Notes under the pieces: generated by a model
The model's input: the letters and a program-made list of their open reading frames with translations, nothing else
Databases searched by the model: none
Told to the model about the DNA's origin: nothing
Program-made: the position numbers and the translations under genes
Part shown: piece after piece, positions 9,650 to 17,837 of the stretch
How the letters are laid out: every line of letters starts with the position of its first letter
Position numbering within the stretch: the first letter of the stretch is position 1
NCBI GenBank assembly: GCA_903922075.1
Contig: CAIXSK010000168.1
Location: 1 to 34,767, forward strand
Source: an uncultured beta proteobacterium
GTDB taxonomy: Bacteria > Pseudomonadota > Gammaproteobacteria > Burkholderiales > Rhodocyclaceae
Direction: 5' to 3'
DNA: 34,767 nt

Positions 9650-10965
9650 GCGATACCCCTTACGACGAGCACTTCGTTTCCTGGTTCCGGGCGGTCACGC
9701 CCTACATCAACGCCTTTCGCGGCAGGACCTTCGTGATCGCCTTCGGCGGCAAGGCGGTGATGAGCGAATTCGCCAAGACGCTGGCTTACGACGTCAACCT
9801 GCTGGTCAGCCTGGGCATCCGCCTGGTCTTGGTGCATGGCGCCCGGCCGCAGATCGAGGAAGAGCTGCGCGAGAAGAACCTCGAATCGAAATACCACCGC
9901 GGCTACCGGGTGACCGATGCGGCGGCGCTCGACTGCGTGCTCGACGCGGTCGGCAGCGTCTACCTGGAAATCGAGGCGATGCTGTCGCAGGGCTTGCCCA
10001 ACACGCCGATGGCCAACAGCCGGATTCGTGTCATTGGCGGCAATTTCATCACCGGTCAGCCGATCGGCGTGCTCGACGGTATCGACATGCATTACGCCGG
10101 CAAGGTGCGCAAGGTGGACGGCGAAGGGATCAACGCCCAGCTTGGCCTGGGCAACATCGTGCTGCTCAATTGCGAGGGGCCGTCGCCGACCGGCGAGATC
10201 TTCAACCTGCAGATGGAAGAGGCGGCCGAAGCGGTGGCCGTCGCGATCAAGGCCGACAAGCTGGTCTACCTGACCGACAGCACCGGCGTCACCGATAACG
10301 GCGGGCAATTGCTGGATGAAATGACGGCCGACGAGGCTTCGCAACTGCTGCGCGATGCCGAGTGGCTGACGGCCGACATCAAGCGCTACCTGCCCTGCGC
10401 CGTGCGGGCCAGCCGGAGCGGCGTCGGCCGGGTGCACCTGATCGGCTTCGAGCAGGACGGCGCGCTGCTGCGCGAGCTGTTTACCCATGACGGCGTCGGC
10501 ACCGTGGTCACCCGCGAATCGCTGGAAAACATCCGCGAAGCCAAGCCGGACGATATCGCCGCGCTGATCGCGCTGATCGAGCCGATGGAGCAGGAAGGTA
10601 TCCTGGTGCACCGGCCGCGCGAGCTGCTTGAGCGCGAAATCGACCGTTTCTCGATCATGCTGCACGACGGCATCATCGTCGGCTGCGCGGCGCTCTACAC
10701 GCACTCCGACGAAGAGGCCGAGCTGGCCTGCCTGGCGGTCAGCGCCGAGCACCGCGAGTGGGGCTATGGCGAGCAGCTGATGGTGCGCATCGAGCAGCGC
10801 GCCCGCAAGCTGGGCATCAAGCGGCTGTTTGTGCTGACCACGCGGACCGAACACTGGTTCGTCGAGCGCGGCTTCAAGCTCGGTTCGGTCGACGATCTGC
10901 CGGCCAACAAGCGCGACATGTACAACTATCAACGGCGCTCCAAGGTGCTGTTCAAAACCTTATAA
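9646..10965 (+). CDS. argA: Amino-acid N-acetyltransferase (N-acetylglutamate synthase)
   Basis: Acetylates glutamate with acetyl-CoA, the first step of arginine synthesis, in the cytosol. The 439 residues comprise an amino-acid-kinase-like domain (about 1-290, with [11 protein letters not shown] near the start, [13 protein letters not shown] and DSTGVTDN), which normally binds the feedback inhibitor arginine, and a C-terminal GNAT domain (about 295-430, with [20 protein letters not shown] and WFVERGFK). The start ATG at 9646 overlaps the stop of the polyphosphate:AMP phosphotransferase as ATGA, implying translational coupling. yggX follows after 32 bases. Confidence 0.95.
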   Translation: MSDTPYDEHFVSWFRAVTPYINAFRGRTFVIAFGGKAVMSEFAKTLAYDVNLLVSLGIRLVLVHGARPQIEEELREKNLESKYHRGYRVTDAAALDCVLDAVGSVYLEIEAMLSQGLPNTPMANSRIRVIGGNFITGQPIGVLDGIDMHYAGKVRKVDGEGINAQLGLGNIVLLNCEGPSPTGEIFNLQMEEAAEAVAVAIKADKLVYLTDSTGVTDNGGQLLDEMTADEASQLLRDAEWLTADIKRYLPCAVRASRSGVGRVHLIGFEQDGALLRELFTHDGVGTVVTRESLENIREAKPDDIAALIALIEPMEQEGILVHRPRELLEREIDRFSIMLHDGIIVGCAALYTHSDEEAELACLAVSAEHREWGYGEQLMVRIEQRARKLGIKRLFVLTTRTEHWFVERGFKLGSVDDLPANKRDMYNYQRRSKVLFKTL

Positions 10966-10997
10966 TTTCGCCAACCCCATTTCTCACGGAGTTTCAC

Positions 10998-11270
10998 ATG
11001 GCACGTACCGTCAATTGCATCAAACTTGGCCGCGAGGCAGAAGGCCTTGATCTGCCGCCCTATCCGGGCGCCCTCGGCCTGCGGATTTTTGAGAATGTCT
11101 CGAAGGAAGCCTGGCAGCAGTGGATCAAGGTGCAGACGATGATCATCAACGAAAATCGCCTCAACCTGGTCGATGCCAAGCATCGCAAGTACCTGGCCGA
11201 GCAGCTGGAAAAGCATTTCTTCGGCGAAGGAGCCGACCAGATCCAGGGCTATGTGCCGCCCAAGGCCTGA
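10998..11270 (+). CDS. yggX: Fe(2+)-trafficking / oxidative damage protection protein YggX
   Basis: A 90-residue cytosolic protein of the YggX family, linked to iron handling and protection of iron-sulfur clusters. It begins [18 protein letters not shown] with the family's conserved Cys7, followed by [26 protein letters not shown] and a C-terminal QIQGYVPP, matching the whole family length. Ribosome site GGAG lies 6 bases before the ATG. It follows argA by 32 bases and is closed by a rho-independent terminator. Confidence 0.96.
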   Translation: MARTVNCIKLGREAEGLDLPPYPGALGLRIFENVSKEAWQQWIKVQTMIINENRLNLVDAKHRKYLAEQLEKHFFGEGADQIQGYVPPKA

Positions 11271-11290
11271 TCAGGTCTCGCCCCCGATCA

Positions 11291-11318
11291 AACCCCGCTG
11301 CGGCGGGGTTTTGCTTTT
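11291..11318 (+). terminator. Rho-independent terminator after yggX
   Basis: Inverted repeat AACCCCGC (11291-11298) / GCGGGGTT (11303-11310) with a 4-base loop, followed by TTGCTTTT on the plus strand. A shorter T-run on the minus side means it may also serve the convergent small gene. Confidence 0.85.
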
Positions 11319-11488
11319 CAGGCGACCCGATTCAGCAGCCAGGCGAGCAGCATGCCGCCGGGCAGCGCGATGGCGGCCAGGATGACGCTGGTGCGTTTGA
11401 AGTTGGCCGCCTGTTCGGCGATGAATTGCTCCATGCCCTCGAACAGTTCGGGGAAGGCGGCGATGTCGCTACGATTCTGGTTGTCCAT
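11318..11488 (-). CDS. Small single-span membrane protein, unknown function
   Basis: A 56-residue open frame starting MDNQNRSDIAAFPELFEGMEQ. The N-terminal half is acidic and amphipathic. One hydrophobic segment, SVILAAIALPGGMLLAWLL, sits near the C-terminus and is followed by NRVA, so a C-terminal membrane anchor is likely. The frame stays open upstream to 11608, but the ATG at 11486-11488 looks the more protein-like start; no strong ribosome site marks either. I do not recognise the family. It converges on yggX. Confidence 0.5.
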   Translation of the reverse strand: MDNQNRSDIAAFPELFEGMEQFIAEQAANFKRTSVILAAIALPGGMLLAWLLNRVA

Positions 11489-11696
11489 GTGAGGTTCCGG
11501 TGGGGCGAATGGCCTCACTATCGCCAGCCAATGTTGCATGGACGTGACCGGAAGTTTGCCGCTGTCACCTCCCCTTAACAGTTGCGCCATAGCCTGATGG
11601 TCTTCCACTTCGCCATATCGGGTGCTTGCTGAAGATTCAAACGGGCTATTTGCTGGTCGGCGCCGGAAATTCGGAAATTGCCTTTTTTGAAATGGC

Positions 11697-12143
11697 TTAG
11701 AACCGGCGCATCAGCAGGTGCCGGCCGCCGACGACACTGTTGCGGACCTCGCGGAAGCCGAGGTCGCGAAAACGCCGCGTCCTGGCCGATGAAACCAGGA
11801 TGCGGCCGGATTCGAAGGTCTGTTCGATCCAGTCGACCCGCGCCTTGATCAAGGCGCGCCCGATGCCCTGGCCGCGATGTTCCGGGGCTACGGCCGAGAG
11901 ATAGAGCAGGTGCGTTTTGGCGGCCCAGTCGGCGGCCTTGACGCCGCCGATGGCGATGACTTCGCCGGCCCGCATGGCGACGAAGAACTGACGGTAGAAG
12001 ACCGGATCGTCGGCGCCTATTTCCCGGACCAGGCGGGCGCGGCTGTAGCGCTCGGGGTCGGCGAAGGCGTTGAAGATCAACGTGACGCAGCTATCGACCA
12101 GGGCGGCGCTGCTGACGTCCAGCGTGTCGATACGCAAGTCCAT
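11697..12143 (-). CDS. GNAT-family N-acetyltransferase
   Basis: A 148-residue protein with the GNAT acetyl-CoA site: strand LLYLSAVAPEHRGQGIGRALI, where the Q/RxxGxG/A loop (RGQGIG) binds the cofactor pyrophosphate. A further stretch, RRFRDLGFREV, is the usual C-terminal 'F..LGF' part. The substrate is unknown. It starts 6 bases after the stop of the small cysteine/histidine-rich gene on the same strand and was probably transcribed with it. About 208 bases between this gene and the one at 11488 hold nothing I can identify. Confidence 0.85.
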   Translation of the reverse strand: MDLRIDTLDVSSAALVDSCVTLIFNAFADPERYSRARLVREIGADDPVFYRQFFVAMRAGEVIAIGGVKAADWAAKTHLLYLSAVAPEHRGQGIGRALIKARVDWIEQTFESGRILVSSARTRRFRDLGFREVRNSVVGGRHLLMRRF

Positions 12144-12149
12144 CGTCGC

Positions 12150-12389
12150 TTAGCCGGTGCGCAGTAGCGCCCGACTCAGATGCAAGGCTTTTTCGGCGGC
12201 GCGCTTGCTCGCTGCGCGATTGATGGCGGTCTGGTGGCGGCCGAAAGCGTCCCGCTCAAGGCGCTGGCCGGCGGCGGCTTCGATGCTGCGCAGGCAGCGC
12301 CAGCGTTCGCCCTGCCGGGTGGGGAAGCGGCGCATCTGATCCTTGGGGTGATGCACGCGGCAGCAGTAGCAGAACAGGGTTTCGGTCAT
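12150..12389 (-). CDS. Small Cys/His-rich protein, possible zinc ribbon
   Basis: A 79-residue protein beginning MTETLFCYCCRVHHPKDQM. Cysteines 7, 9 and 10, histidines 13 and 14 and a further Cys32 in RWRCLRSIE could bind one metal ion, as in small zinc-ribbon proteins. The rest is basic and helical. GGAG lies 7 bases before the ATG. The function is not known to me. The GNAT gene follows 6 bases later. Confidence 0.65.
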   Translation of the reverse strand: MTETLFCYCCRVHHPKDQMRRFPTRQGERWRCLRSIEAAAGQRLERDAFGRHQTAINRAASKRAAEKALHLSRALLRTG

Positions 12390-12468
12390 GGCTGGCTCCG
12401 GTGATCGACGGTGGGACCACTATGCGGCGGCGATATTGCGGGAAGATGACCGGGAATCGCCGGAAGCC

Positions 12469-12502
12469 GTGTCATGGCGATGAAACATCGGCTTCCTAAA
12501 CT
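12469..12502 (+). promoter_or_regulatory. Weak PhoB-box-like promoter of the EAL-CBS-GGDEF gene
   Basis: GTGTCATGGCGATGAAAC at 12469-12486 matches the PhoB box (CTGTCAT-N4-CTGTCAY) at about 10 of 14 defined positions, with the second half poor. A -10-like TAAACT follows after exactly 10 bases at 12497-12502. Alone this is weak; it gains weight from the same spacing at the other sites in the window. Confidence 0.35.
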
Positions 12503-12531
12503 GACTGTCCGGTTATTAAGGAGTGAGCACG

Positions 12532-14367
12532 ATGATTGTCATGATCGACGACGAGGCGGACGAGTTGCGCTGGGTCATGGCGGAAAGGCTGCTCTGTCCC
12601 GTTTTTCAGCCGATCATCGACTTTCGCCTGCGCGCCATTCTCGGTTACGAGGCCTTGATCCGCGGTCCGGAAGGCAGTTCGCTGCAGCGCCCGGATCAGC
12701 TGTTTGCGGCGGCGACCCGTTGCGGCCTGTCGCTGGACCTCGAGCATGTCTGCCGCGAGGCCAGCCTGCGGGCTTTCGCTGCGCAGCGCCTGGCTGGCCG
12801 TCTGTTTCTCAATGTCACGCCGGGCTGCTTGCTTGATCCGCGCCTGATGAACGGCTACACCCGCGAATTGCTCAGCGAACTCGGCATCGCGCCCAACCGC
12901 ATCGTGCTCGAACTGACCGAGAACCAGCAGATCACCGACATGCCGGGCATCCACGAAGCGCTGCTGCATTATCGCGGACGTGGTTTCCAGATCGCCATCG
13001 ACGACCTCGGCGAGGGCTTCGCCAACCTGCGCATGTGGTCCGAGCTGCGCCCGGAGTTCGTCAAGATCGACAAGCATTTCGTCAGCGGCATCGCCGACGA
13101 CCGGATCAAGTTTCATTTCGTCCGCGCCATGCAAGATCTGGCGGAAATCTGCAACGCCTCGCTGGTCGCCGAAGGCATCGAATGCCTCGAAGATTTCGTC
13201 TGCCTGCGCGACATGGGGATCGCCTGCGGCCAGGGCTTTTTCATTGCCCGGCCGACCAGTCATCCGATCCGCAAGTTGCCGGTGCAGACGCTGAATGCGC
13301 TCGACCAGCAATCGCTGTCGCTGTCGCCGCTGACCGGCGGGCCGGGCAAGTTGCCGACGGCGCGCAACCTGGCCCGGCCGATCGAGCCGGTGCCGATGAG
13401 CGCCACCAATGCGACGGTGATCGACCGTTTCGAGAGCGACCCCGGTCTCGATGTCTTGCCGGTGGTGCAGGGCACGCAGCCGGTCGGCATGATCAACCGG
13501 CACAGCATGATCGACCGCTTCGCCCGGCCGTTTCGCAAGGAGCTGTTCGGCCGCAAGAGCTGCGAACTGTTCATGGACCACGCGCCGCTGATCGTCGACC
13601 AGCACGCCACCATCCAGGAGCTGGCAATGATGCTGTCGCTGGCCCCCAAGCATTACCTGTACGACGGCTTCGTCGTCACCGGCGACGGCAAGTACCTCGG
13701 CGTCGGCAGCAGCCACGACCTGATGGCGACGATTACCGAAATGCAGATCAGCGCGGCGCGCTACGCCAACCCGCTGACCCAGCTGCCGGGCAACGTGCCG
13801 ATCAACGAGCACGTCGACCGCATGCTGGCGGCGGGGGTGAGCTTCGTCGCCGCCTACATCGACATCGACAATTTCAAGCCCTACAACGATTGCTTCGGCT
13901 ACCGGCGCGGCGACGACGTGATCCAGATGCTGGCCCGCCAGATTTGCGAGGCGACCGACGAGCAGCTCGATTTCGTCGGCCATATCGGTGGCGACGATTT
14001 CTTCGTGATCTTTCGCAGCGCCGACTGGGAAATGCGCTGTTGGCAGCTGATCAGCGGTTTCGCCGAAGCGGTGGCCGGCCTGCTCGGCATCGATGAACGC
14101 CTGCGTGGCGGCTACATGGCCGAGAACCGGCGCGGCGAATTGAATTTCCAGACCCTGCCGACGCTGTCCATCGGTGTCGTGCGCATCGGGGCGGGCGATT
14201 GCGAGTCGCACCGCGAAGTCGCCGCCGCCGCCTCGGCGGCCAAGAAGCAGGCCAAGAAAAGAGCCAAGGACGCCGTCAGCGATCCGCTGAGCGGCAGCCT
14301 GTTCGTCGAACGCCGCCGGGTCGGCGGCTATGGTGAGATCGGCCTGGTGCCGCAGGTTCTCAACTGA
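12532..14367 (+). CDS. EAL-CBS-GGDEF cyclic-di-GMP phosphodiesterase-like protein
   Basis: A 611-residue cytosolic protein with the order EAL, CBS pair, degenerate GGDEF. The EAL domain comes first (about 10-245): E40 in YEALIRG, ELTEN at 127-131, DDLGEGFANL and VKIDKHF, so phosphodiesterase activity is likely. A CBS-type region (about 285-405) could sense an adenyl ligand. The C-terminal cyclase-like domain (about 415-560) has NPLTQLPGN and DIDNFKPYND, but the signature reads GGDDF at 486-490 instead of GGDEF/GGEEF, so cyclase activity is doubtful. The start is taken as ATG 12532, with AAGGAG 8 bases upstream; GTG at 12523 overlaps that site. A PhoB-box-like promoter may lie upstream. Confidence 0.9.
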   Translation: MIVMIDDEADELRWVMAERLLCPVFQPIIDFRLRAILGYEALIRGPEGSSLQRPDQLFAAATRCGLSLDLEHVCREASLRAFAAQRLAGRLFLNVTPGCLLDPRLMNGYTRELLSELGIAPNRIVLELTENQQITDMPGIHEALLHYRGRGFQIAIDDLGEGFANLRMWSELRPEFVKIDKHFVSGIADDRIKFHFVRAMQDLAEICNASLVAEGIECLEDFVCLRDMGIACGQGFFIARPTSHPIRKLPVQTLNALDQQSLSLSPLTGGPGKLPTARNLARPIEPVPMSATNATVIDRFESDPGLDVLPVVQGTQPVGMINRHSMIDRFARPFRKELFGRKSCELFMDHAPLIVDQHATIQELAMMLSLAPKHYLYDGFVVTGDGKYLGVGSSHDLMATITEMQISAARYANPLTQLPGNVPINEHVDRMLAAGVSFVAAYIDIDNFKPYNDCFGYRRGDDVIQMLARQICEATDEQLDFVGHIGGDDFFVIFRSADWEMRCWQLISGFAEAVAGLLGIDERLRGGYMAENRRGELNFQTLPTLSIGVVRIGAGDCESHREVAAAASAAKKQAKKRAKDAVSDPLSGSLFVERRRVGGYGEIGLVPQVLN

Positions 14368-14387
14368 GCGCGGCAGGCCGGGGAGCG

Positions 14388-14422
14388 AATGCTACGGTCA
14401 GCGGCAAAAAATGGCCAAAATC
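14388..14422 (+). repeat. Dispersed ATGCTACGGTCR element, copy 1
   Basis: Core TGCTACGGTC at 14390-14399, followed by A-tracts AAAAAA and CAAAA about 11 bases apart. It lies between the stop of the EAL-CBS-GGDEF gene and the shared terminator. One of seven exact cores in the window. Confidence 0.8.
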
Positions 14423-14441
14423 CAAAAATAGGCAGCCGCAA

Positions 14442-14473
14442 AAGACAAACCCCGCCGTGGCGGGGTTTGTCTT
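14442..14473. terminator. Bidirectional rho-independent terminator
   Basis: A 15-base inverted repeat, AAGACAAACCCCGCC at 14442-14456 and its complement at 14459-14473, whose A/T-rich outer ends give T-runs on both strands. It separates the convergent EAL-CBS-GGDEF and phytase-like genes. Confidence 0.85.
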
Positions 14474-14494
14474 GTCTGCTCGGACTGGCCTGTT

Positions 14495-15925
14495 CTAGCC
14501 GCGCACTATCCGGCGGCGGCGCTGCCAGCCCAGCAGACCGAGGCCGGAGAGCATCAGGGCGAGGCTCGCGGGTTCCGGCACGGCAGCGAAGGACTGATTG
14601 ACGAAACGGCTGCCCGGTCCGAGGTCGGCGTCGGTGAATTTGTACACGAAGAACTGGTTGGGGCCGGCGACGTCGGGCAGGAAGTCGTTGTCGTTGGCAA
14701 TGTACAGCGTGTGATAGAGGGTCGAGCCTTCCAGGATGTCTTCGCCGAAGCTCATCCCTTCCAGCTTGGCCGGGATGCTGGTGTCGGCAATGCCCGCTGC
14801 CTTGAGCGATGCGACCAGGTCGAGGAACAGGGTTTTGCTGACCGCATGGGGCAGCAGGTTGCTTTCGCCGCTGATGCCGGCGCCGCCATTCAGCGCGCCG
14901 ATATCGGTCGCTGCGCTGAGATCGATCTTGTAAACGCGCTTGACGACCGCCTTCGAGCCATCGCCCAGGCCCTTGCCATCGCGCTCGAGAACCAGGAACT
15001 CATGGTCGTTGATGGCCAGGATCTCGCTGCTGTTGTAAGCCTTGTTCCTGTCGGCCAGGTAGTTGTCGTAAACGTATTGGCGGGTGGTGCCGGTCGCGAT
15101 ATCGATCGTCACGATGCGGTTGGCGCGGCCGCCGTCGCCGCCGTCCTGGGCCAGCGGACTCTGCATGAAGCCGACCAGGGTCTTGCCGTCCGGCGTGATG
15201 GCCAGGCCTTCCATGCCCTTGTTGGCCACCCGGCCGCTGCTGTTGCCGCTGATCTCGGTGGCGCCCTGTGGGCTCAGATTGGCGGCGCTAAAGGCCCCCG
15301 GCAGCGTGAAGGTGTTGGTCCGGGTGCCGGTCAGGCGGTCGAACTGATAGACGTAGGGGCCGTATTCGTCGGAGATGAACACGCTCTTGCCGTCGTTGGA
15401 GACGCGGATGCCTTCCGGGTCGAGGCGGCCGTTGTTCGGATTGGTCGAAGCGCCGGCCGCAAAATTGTCGGAGCGGCCCGTGAAATAGTCTTTCCCGGCG
15501 CTGTTGTTGCCCGGCACGACGGGGCCGTAGGCAAGTGGCGTCGAGCTGCTGAGCAAGGTGGTCGCGTTCAGCGACGAGCTCAGCGAGTAGCTGTAACTGC
15601 TGCCGTTGAAATTTTGATTCAGGCCCAGGGACAGGGTCTGGAAGCGCGAGATGTAAGAGGTCGTGTTATCGACGGCAGCATTCCAGGCGGCCGCGTTCGG
15701 TCCGCGGTCCGGCAGGGCGAGGAAGGTGTTGCCGCCGGCCCAGGCCAGCCCTGAGCCAATGCCGCCGAAAACGGCGGCGGCGTCGCTGCCGTTTTCCAGC
15801 GTGCCGTTCAGTCCGGACAGGTCGAGCGCGTTGTTGAGGCTGCCTTGGGCAATGAAGATCGGGGCGGCCTGGCCGCCGGCCGAAAAGGCGAGCAGGAGGG
15901 CGCTGGCGATGAGCGTTTTTTGCAT
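14495..15925 (-). CDS. Phytase-like esterase with PEP-CTERM sorting signal
   Basis: A 476-residue exported protein. A signal peptide ends near GGQA (20-21). The body has the six-bladed phytase-like propeller features DPEGIRVSNDGKSVFISDEYGP, KGMEGLAITPDGKTL and KLEGMSFGEDI, typical of the 'esterase-like activity of phytase' family. It ends with a PEP-CTERM tail: VPEP at 449-452, a hydrophobic span and RRRR, the target of exosortase processing for surface or exopolysaccharide delivery. It may release phosphate from organic esters outside the cell, though family activity is poorly proven. A PhoB-like box 85-105 bases upstream supports a phosphate role. It ends at a strong terminator shared with the convergent gene. 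Confidence 0.85.
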   Translation of the reverse strand: MQKTLIASALLLAFSAGGQAAPIFIAQGSLNNALDLSGLNGTLENGSDAAAVFGGIGSGLAWAGGNTFLALPDRGPNAAAWNAAVDNTTSYISRFQTLSLGLNQNFNGSSYSYSLSSSLNATTLLSSSTPLAYGPVVPGNNSAGKDYFTGRSDNFAAGASTNPNNGRLDPEGIRVSNDGKSVFISDEYGPYVYQFDRLTGTRTNTFTLPGAFSAANLSPQGATEISGNSSGRVANKGMEGLAITPDGKTLVGFMQSPLAQDGGDGGRANRIVTIDIATGTTRQYVYDNYLADRNKAYNSSEILAINDHEFLVLERDGKGLGDGSKAVVKRVYKIDLSAATDIGALNGGAGISGESNLLPHAVSKTLFLDLVASLKAAGIADTSIPAKLEGMSFGEDILEGSTLYHTLYIANDNDFLPDVAGPNQFFVYKFTDADLGPGSRFVNQSFAAVPEPASLALMLSGLGLLGWQRRRRIVRG

Positions 15926-15995
15926 GGTCGGACCTTGTCGAAATTCAGGATGGCAAACAGCGCCGGGGTCAGTTTTCCGGCGCCTTGTGGGGCCG

Positions 15996-16029
15996 ACGAT
16001 AGGCGATCTTCATTACCGTGCCTTGACAG
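15996..16029 (-). promoter_or_regulatory. PhoB-box-like promoter of the phytase-like gene
   Basis: On the minus strand CTGTCAAGGCACGGTAAT (16029 to 16012) has a perfect first half-site and a partial second. TATCGT follows after exactly 10 bases (16001-15996) as the -10. The predicted leader of about 64 bases contains a GCGCCGG/CCGGCGC hairpin near 15961-15983. Confidence 0.5.
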
Positions 16030-16047
16030 CGAGATGTCCGGCAGACT

Positions 16048-17073
16048 TCAGTAAAAAACCTTGTCCAGATCGATGGAGGCCCGCCGGCCAACAGCGGCGC
16101 GATGCGTTGCCAGCCATTGCCGGGCATGCTCCCGGCCGTTGTCGCGCAGATGCTCGAAGAAGGGCAGGCTGACCGCCAGCTTGCTGTCGGAGGGCAGGTC
16201 GCCGAGAAAAGCATCGGCGGTGATGGCGTGGAAGCGCAGTTGGTCGATGCGGCGTTCCAGCCGCCCGCTCGCCAGCCACTTCGGCAGCCAGCGCTTGCCC
16301 ACTTGCTCGCGCAGATGGGCAAACATCCGCATTTCGCGCAGGAAGGTCGAATTAAAGGACAGTTCGAGCAGGCGATGCCGGATGTCGGCAGCCGATGCCG
16401 GTGTTGCCGCGTAGCGCAGCGGGGTGAGCAGGACGAGCAGGATGTCCGGCGAGTGGCATTGGTAGGCTAGCGGAAAGACTGCCGGGTTGGCGCTGTAGCC
16501 GCCATCCCAGTACGGCTCGCCGTCGATGACGATGGTCCGGTGGATGGTCGGCAGGCAGGCCGAGGCGAGCAGGGCATCGACCGACAGTTCATGGTTGTGG
16601 AAGATCCGCACCTGGCCGGAATTGGCATGGGTGGCGGCGATGAACAGCTTGAGCGGGCAGTCGTGGCGCAGGCGCTCGAAGTCGAACTGCGCGCCGAGGA
16701 TGTCGCGCAGCGGATTGAGGTCGAGCGGGTTGAGCTGCTCCGGACTCAGATAGTCGGTCCATTGCAGCATCAGCTTCATCGCCGCCGGTATTTTCGGGTT
16801 GGTCTCGCCGCTGGCGGCGAAGGGGGCGCCGCCAGCGACACTGGTCCAGAAGCGGGCCAGCGTTTCGCGGGCGCCATCGCGGCCGCCGGTCATCAGGCCG
16901 TGCCCGAGGCACAGCGCGTTCATCGCCCCGGCGCTGGTGCCGCTGATGCCCTCGAAGTCGAACTGCCCATCTTCAAGCAGCGCGTCGAGGACGCCCCAGG
17001 TGAAGGCGCCATGCGCCCCGCCGCCCTGCAGCGCGAGGTTCAGTGCGGTCGGATGTCCATGGCGCGGGTGCAT
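16048..17073 (-). CDS. Patatin-like phospholipase
   Basis: A 341-residue serine lipid hydrolase of the patatin family. The oxyanion-hole loop GGGAHGAF is at 17-24, the nucleophile Ser47 sits in GTSAG (45-49), and the dyad aspartate is D190 in DGGYSANPA. No signal peptide is visible, so it is probably a cytosolic or membrane-associated phospholipase/esterase of the RssA type. I chose ATG at 17071-17073; the frame also extends to a TTG at 17091. This start codon lies inside a copy of the dispersed ATGCTACGGTCR element, which therefore forms its leader. Release of fatty acids from phospholipids would fit the phosphate-stress theme, but that is inference. Confidence 0.87.
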   Translation of the reverse strand: MHPRHGHPTALNLALQGGGAHGAFTWGVLDALLEDGQFDFEGISGTSAGAMNALCLGHGLMTGGRDGARETLARFWTSVAGGAPFAASGETNPKIPAAMKLMLQWTDYLSPEQLNPLDLNPLRDILGAQFDFERLRHDCPLKLFIAATHANSGQVRIFHNHELSVDALLASACLPTIHRTIVIDGEPYWDGGYSANPAVFPLAYQCHSPDILLVLLTPLRYAATPASAADIRHRLLELSFNSTFLREMRMFAHLREQVGKRWLPKWLASGRLERRIDQLRFHAITADAFLGDLPSDSKLAVSLPFFEHLRDNGREHARQWLATHRAAVGRRASIDLDKVFY

Positions 17074-17104
17074 GCTACGGTCGGTCCCCAAAAAAGCCCA
17101 AAAC
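17072..17104 (+). repeat. Dispersed ATGCTACGGTCR element, copy 2
   Basis: Core TGCTACGGTC at 17073-17082, then AAAAAA and CAAAA tracts with the same spacing as copy 1. It covers the start codon and leader of the patatin gene, which is read on the opposite strand. Confidence 0.8.
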
Positions 17105-17154
17105 GGCTGGCCGGTGTCGCTCGGTTCAGGTTAATGCCTGGCCGCGGAAAAGTG

Positions 17155-17181
17155 GACAAAAAAATGCCCGGCAAGCCGGGC
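17155..17181 (-). terminator. Rho-independent terminator of the phasin gene
   Basis: GCCCGGC (17166-17172) pairs with GCCGGGC (17175-17181). On the minus strand the stem is followed by ATTTTTTTG. It lies 25 bases after the phasin stop. Confidence 0.85.
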
Positions 17182-17206
17182 GGGAATGGAGAGACTGCTT
17201 TTTTGC

Positions 17207-17773
17207 TTATTGATCGCTAGTCGGGCGGGCCGTCGTGCGCTTTCTGGCCGCTGGCTTGGTGCCGGCGACGGATTTGGCGATCTGACGAACTTCATGTTCG
17301 GCCAGATCGACGGTTTCGATGGCTGCAGCGCTCATGCCTTGCAAGGTGGTTTCGGCCGTTTCCAGCGTGGTTTTCATTGCCCGCAAACCGATCTCCAGCT
17401 CCCAGGGACTACTCTTGGTGGCGCGGTTGATGGTGGCAAAAACGATTTCGTCGACGACGCGAACCTGAGACTCGGCGCTGCGGATCATCGCCTTGTGCGT
17501 TTCGCCGAGAATCTCCAGCGTATTGTCCAGCAGACGGCTGGCGCGGGCCGAATTCTCCAGCCAGGCGTTGGCCGGGAACTGCGTCATCGATTCGATCTGA
17601 CCGTGGCCGAACAGCGACCACTGCTTGCTGCCGTGGTGGATAGCCTCGCGGCTGGTCGACGAAACCAGTTCCGCAAAGCGTTGCCCAGCTTCGAGGCAGG
17701 CTGTGCTGAGATCAAGCAGGTTGCTCAGCGCGTGGTCACGGCTACGGGCGATTTCGTGGGCAGACAAGAACAT
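17207..17773 (-). CDS. phaP: Phasin (PHA granule-associated protein)
   Basis: A 188-residue, largely helical, amphipathic protein of the phasin family that coats polyhydroxyalkanoate granules. The region from about 10 to 160 is continuous helix without prolines apart from two short breaks, with patterns such as ALSNLLDLSTACLEAGQRF typical of PhaP-like proteins. The tail (165-188) is basic, with KPAARKRTTARP, which could touch DNA or polyphosphate. GGGAGC precedes the ATG. A good PhoB-box-like promoter overlaps the end of rpiA directly upstream, suggesting induction when phosphate is short, when many bacteria store PHA. A terminator follows. The symbol is by family resemblance. Confidence 0.82.
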   Translation of the reverse strand: MFLSAHEIARSRDHALSNLLDLSTACLEAGQRFAELVSSTSREAIHHGSKQWSLFGHGQIESMTQFPANAWLENSARASRLLDNTLEILGETHKAMIRSAESQVRVVDEIVFATINRATKSSPWELEIGLRAMKTTLETAETTLQGMSAAAIETVDLAEHEVRQIAKSVAGTKPAARKRTTARPTSDQ

Positions 17774-17803
17774 GGAGCGCTCCCGGCGACTGGTATGGTC
17801 GTC

Positions 17804-17837
17804 AGATTAGCGCCCCGATGTGACAGGACGATGACTC
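17804..17837 (-). promoter_or_regulatory. PhoB box and -10 of the phasin gene
   Basis: Minus-strand GAGTCATCGTCCTGTCAC (17837 to 17820) fits the PhoB box at 12 of 14 defined positions. TAATCT lies exactly 10 bases further (17809-17804). The predicted transcript starts about 24 bases before the phasin ATG. The box overlaps the last codon of rpiA. Confidence 0.6.

Noticed and set aside
17074-17091. TTG start for the patatin gene
   Set aside because: It adds six residues encoded only by the dispersed repeat; the ATG at 17073 is preferred.
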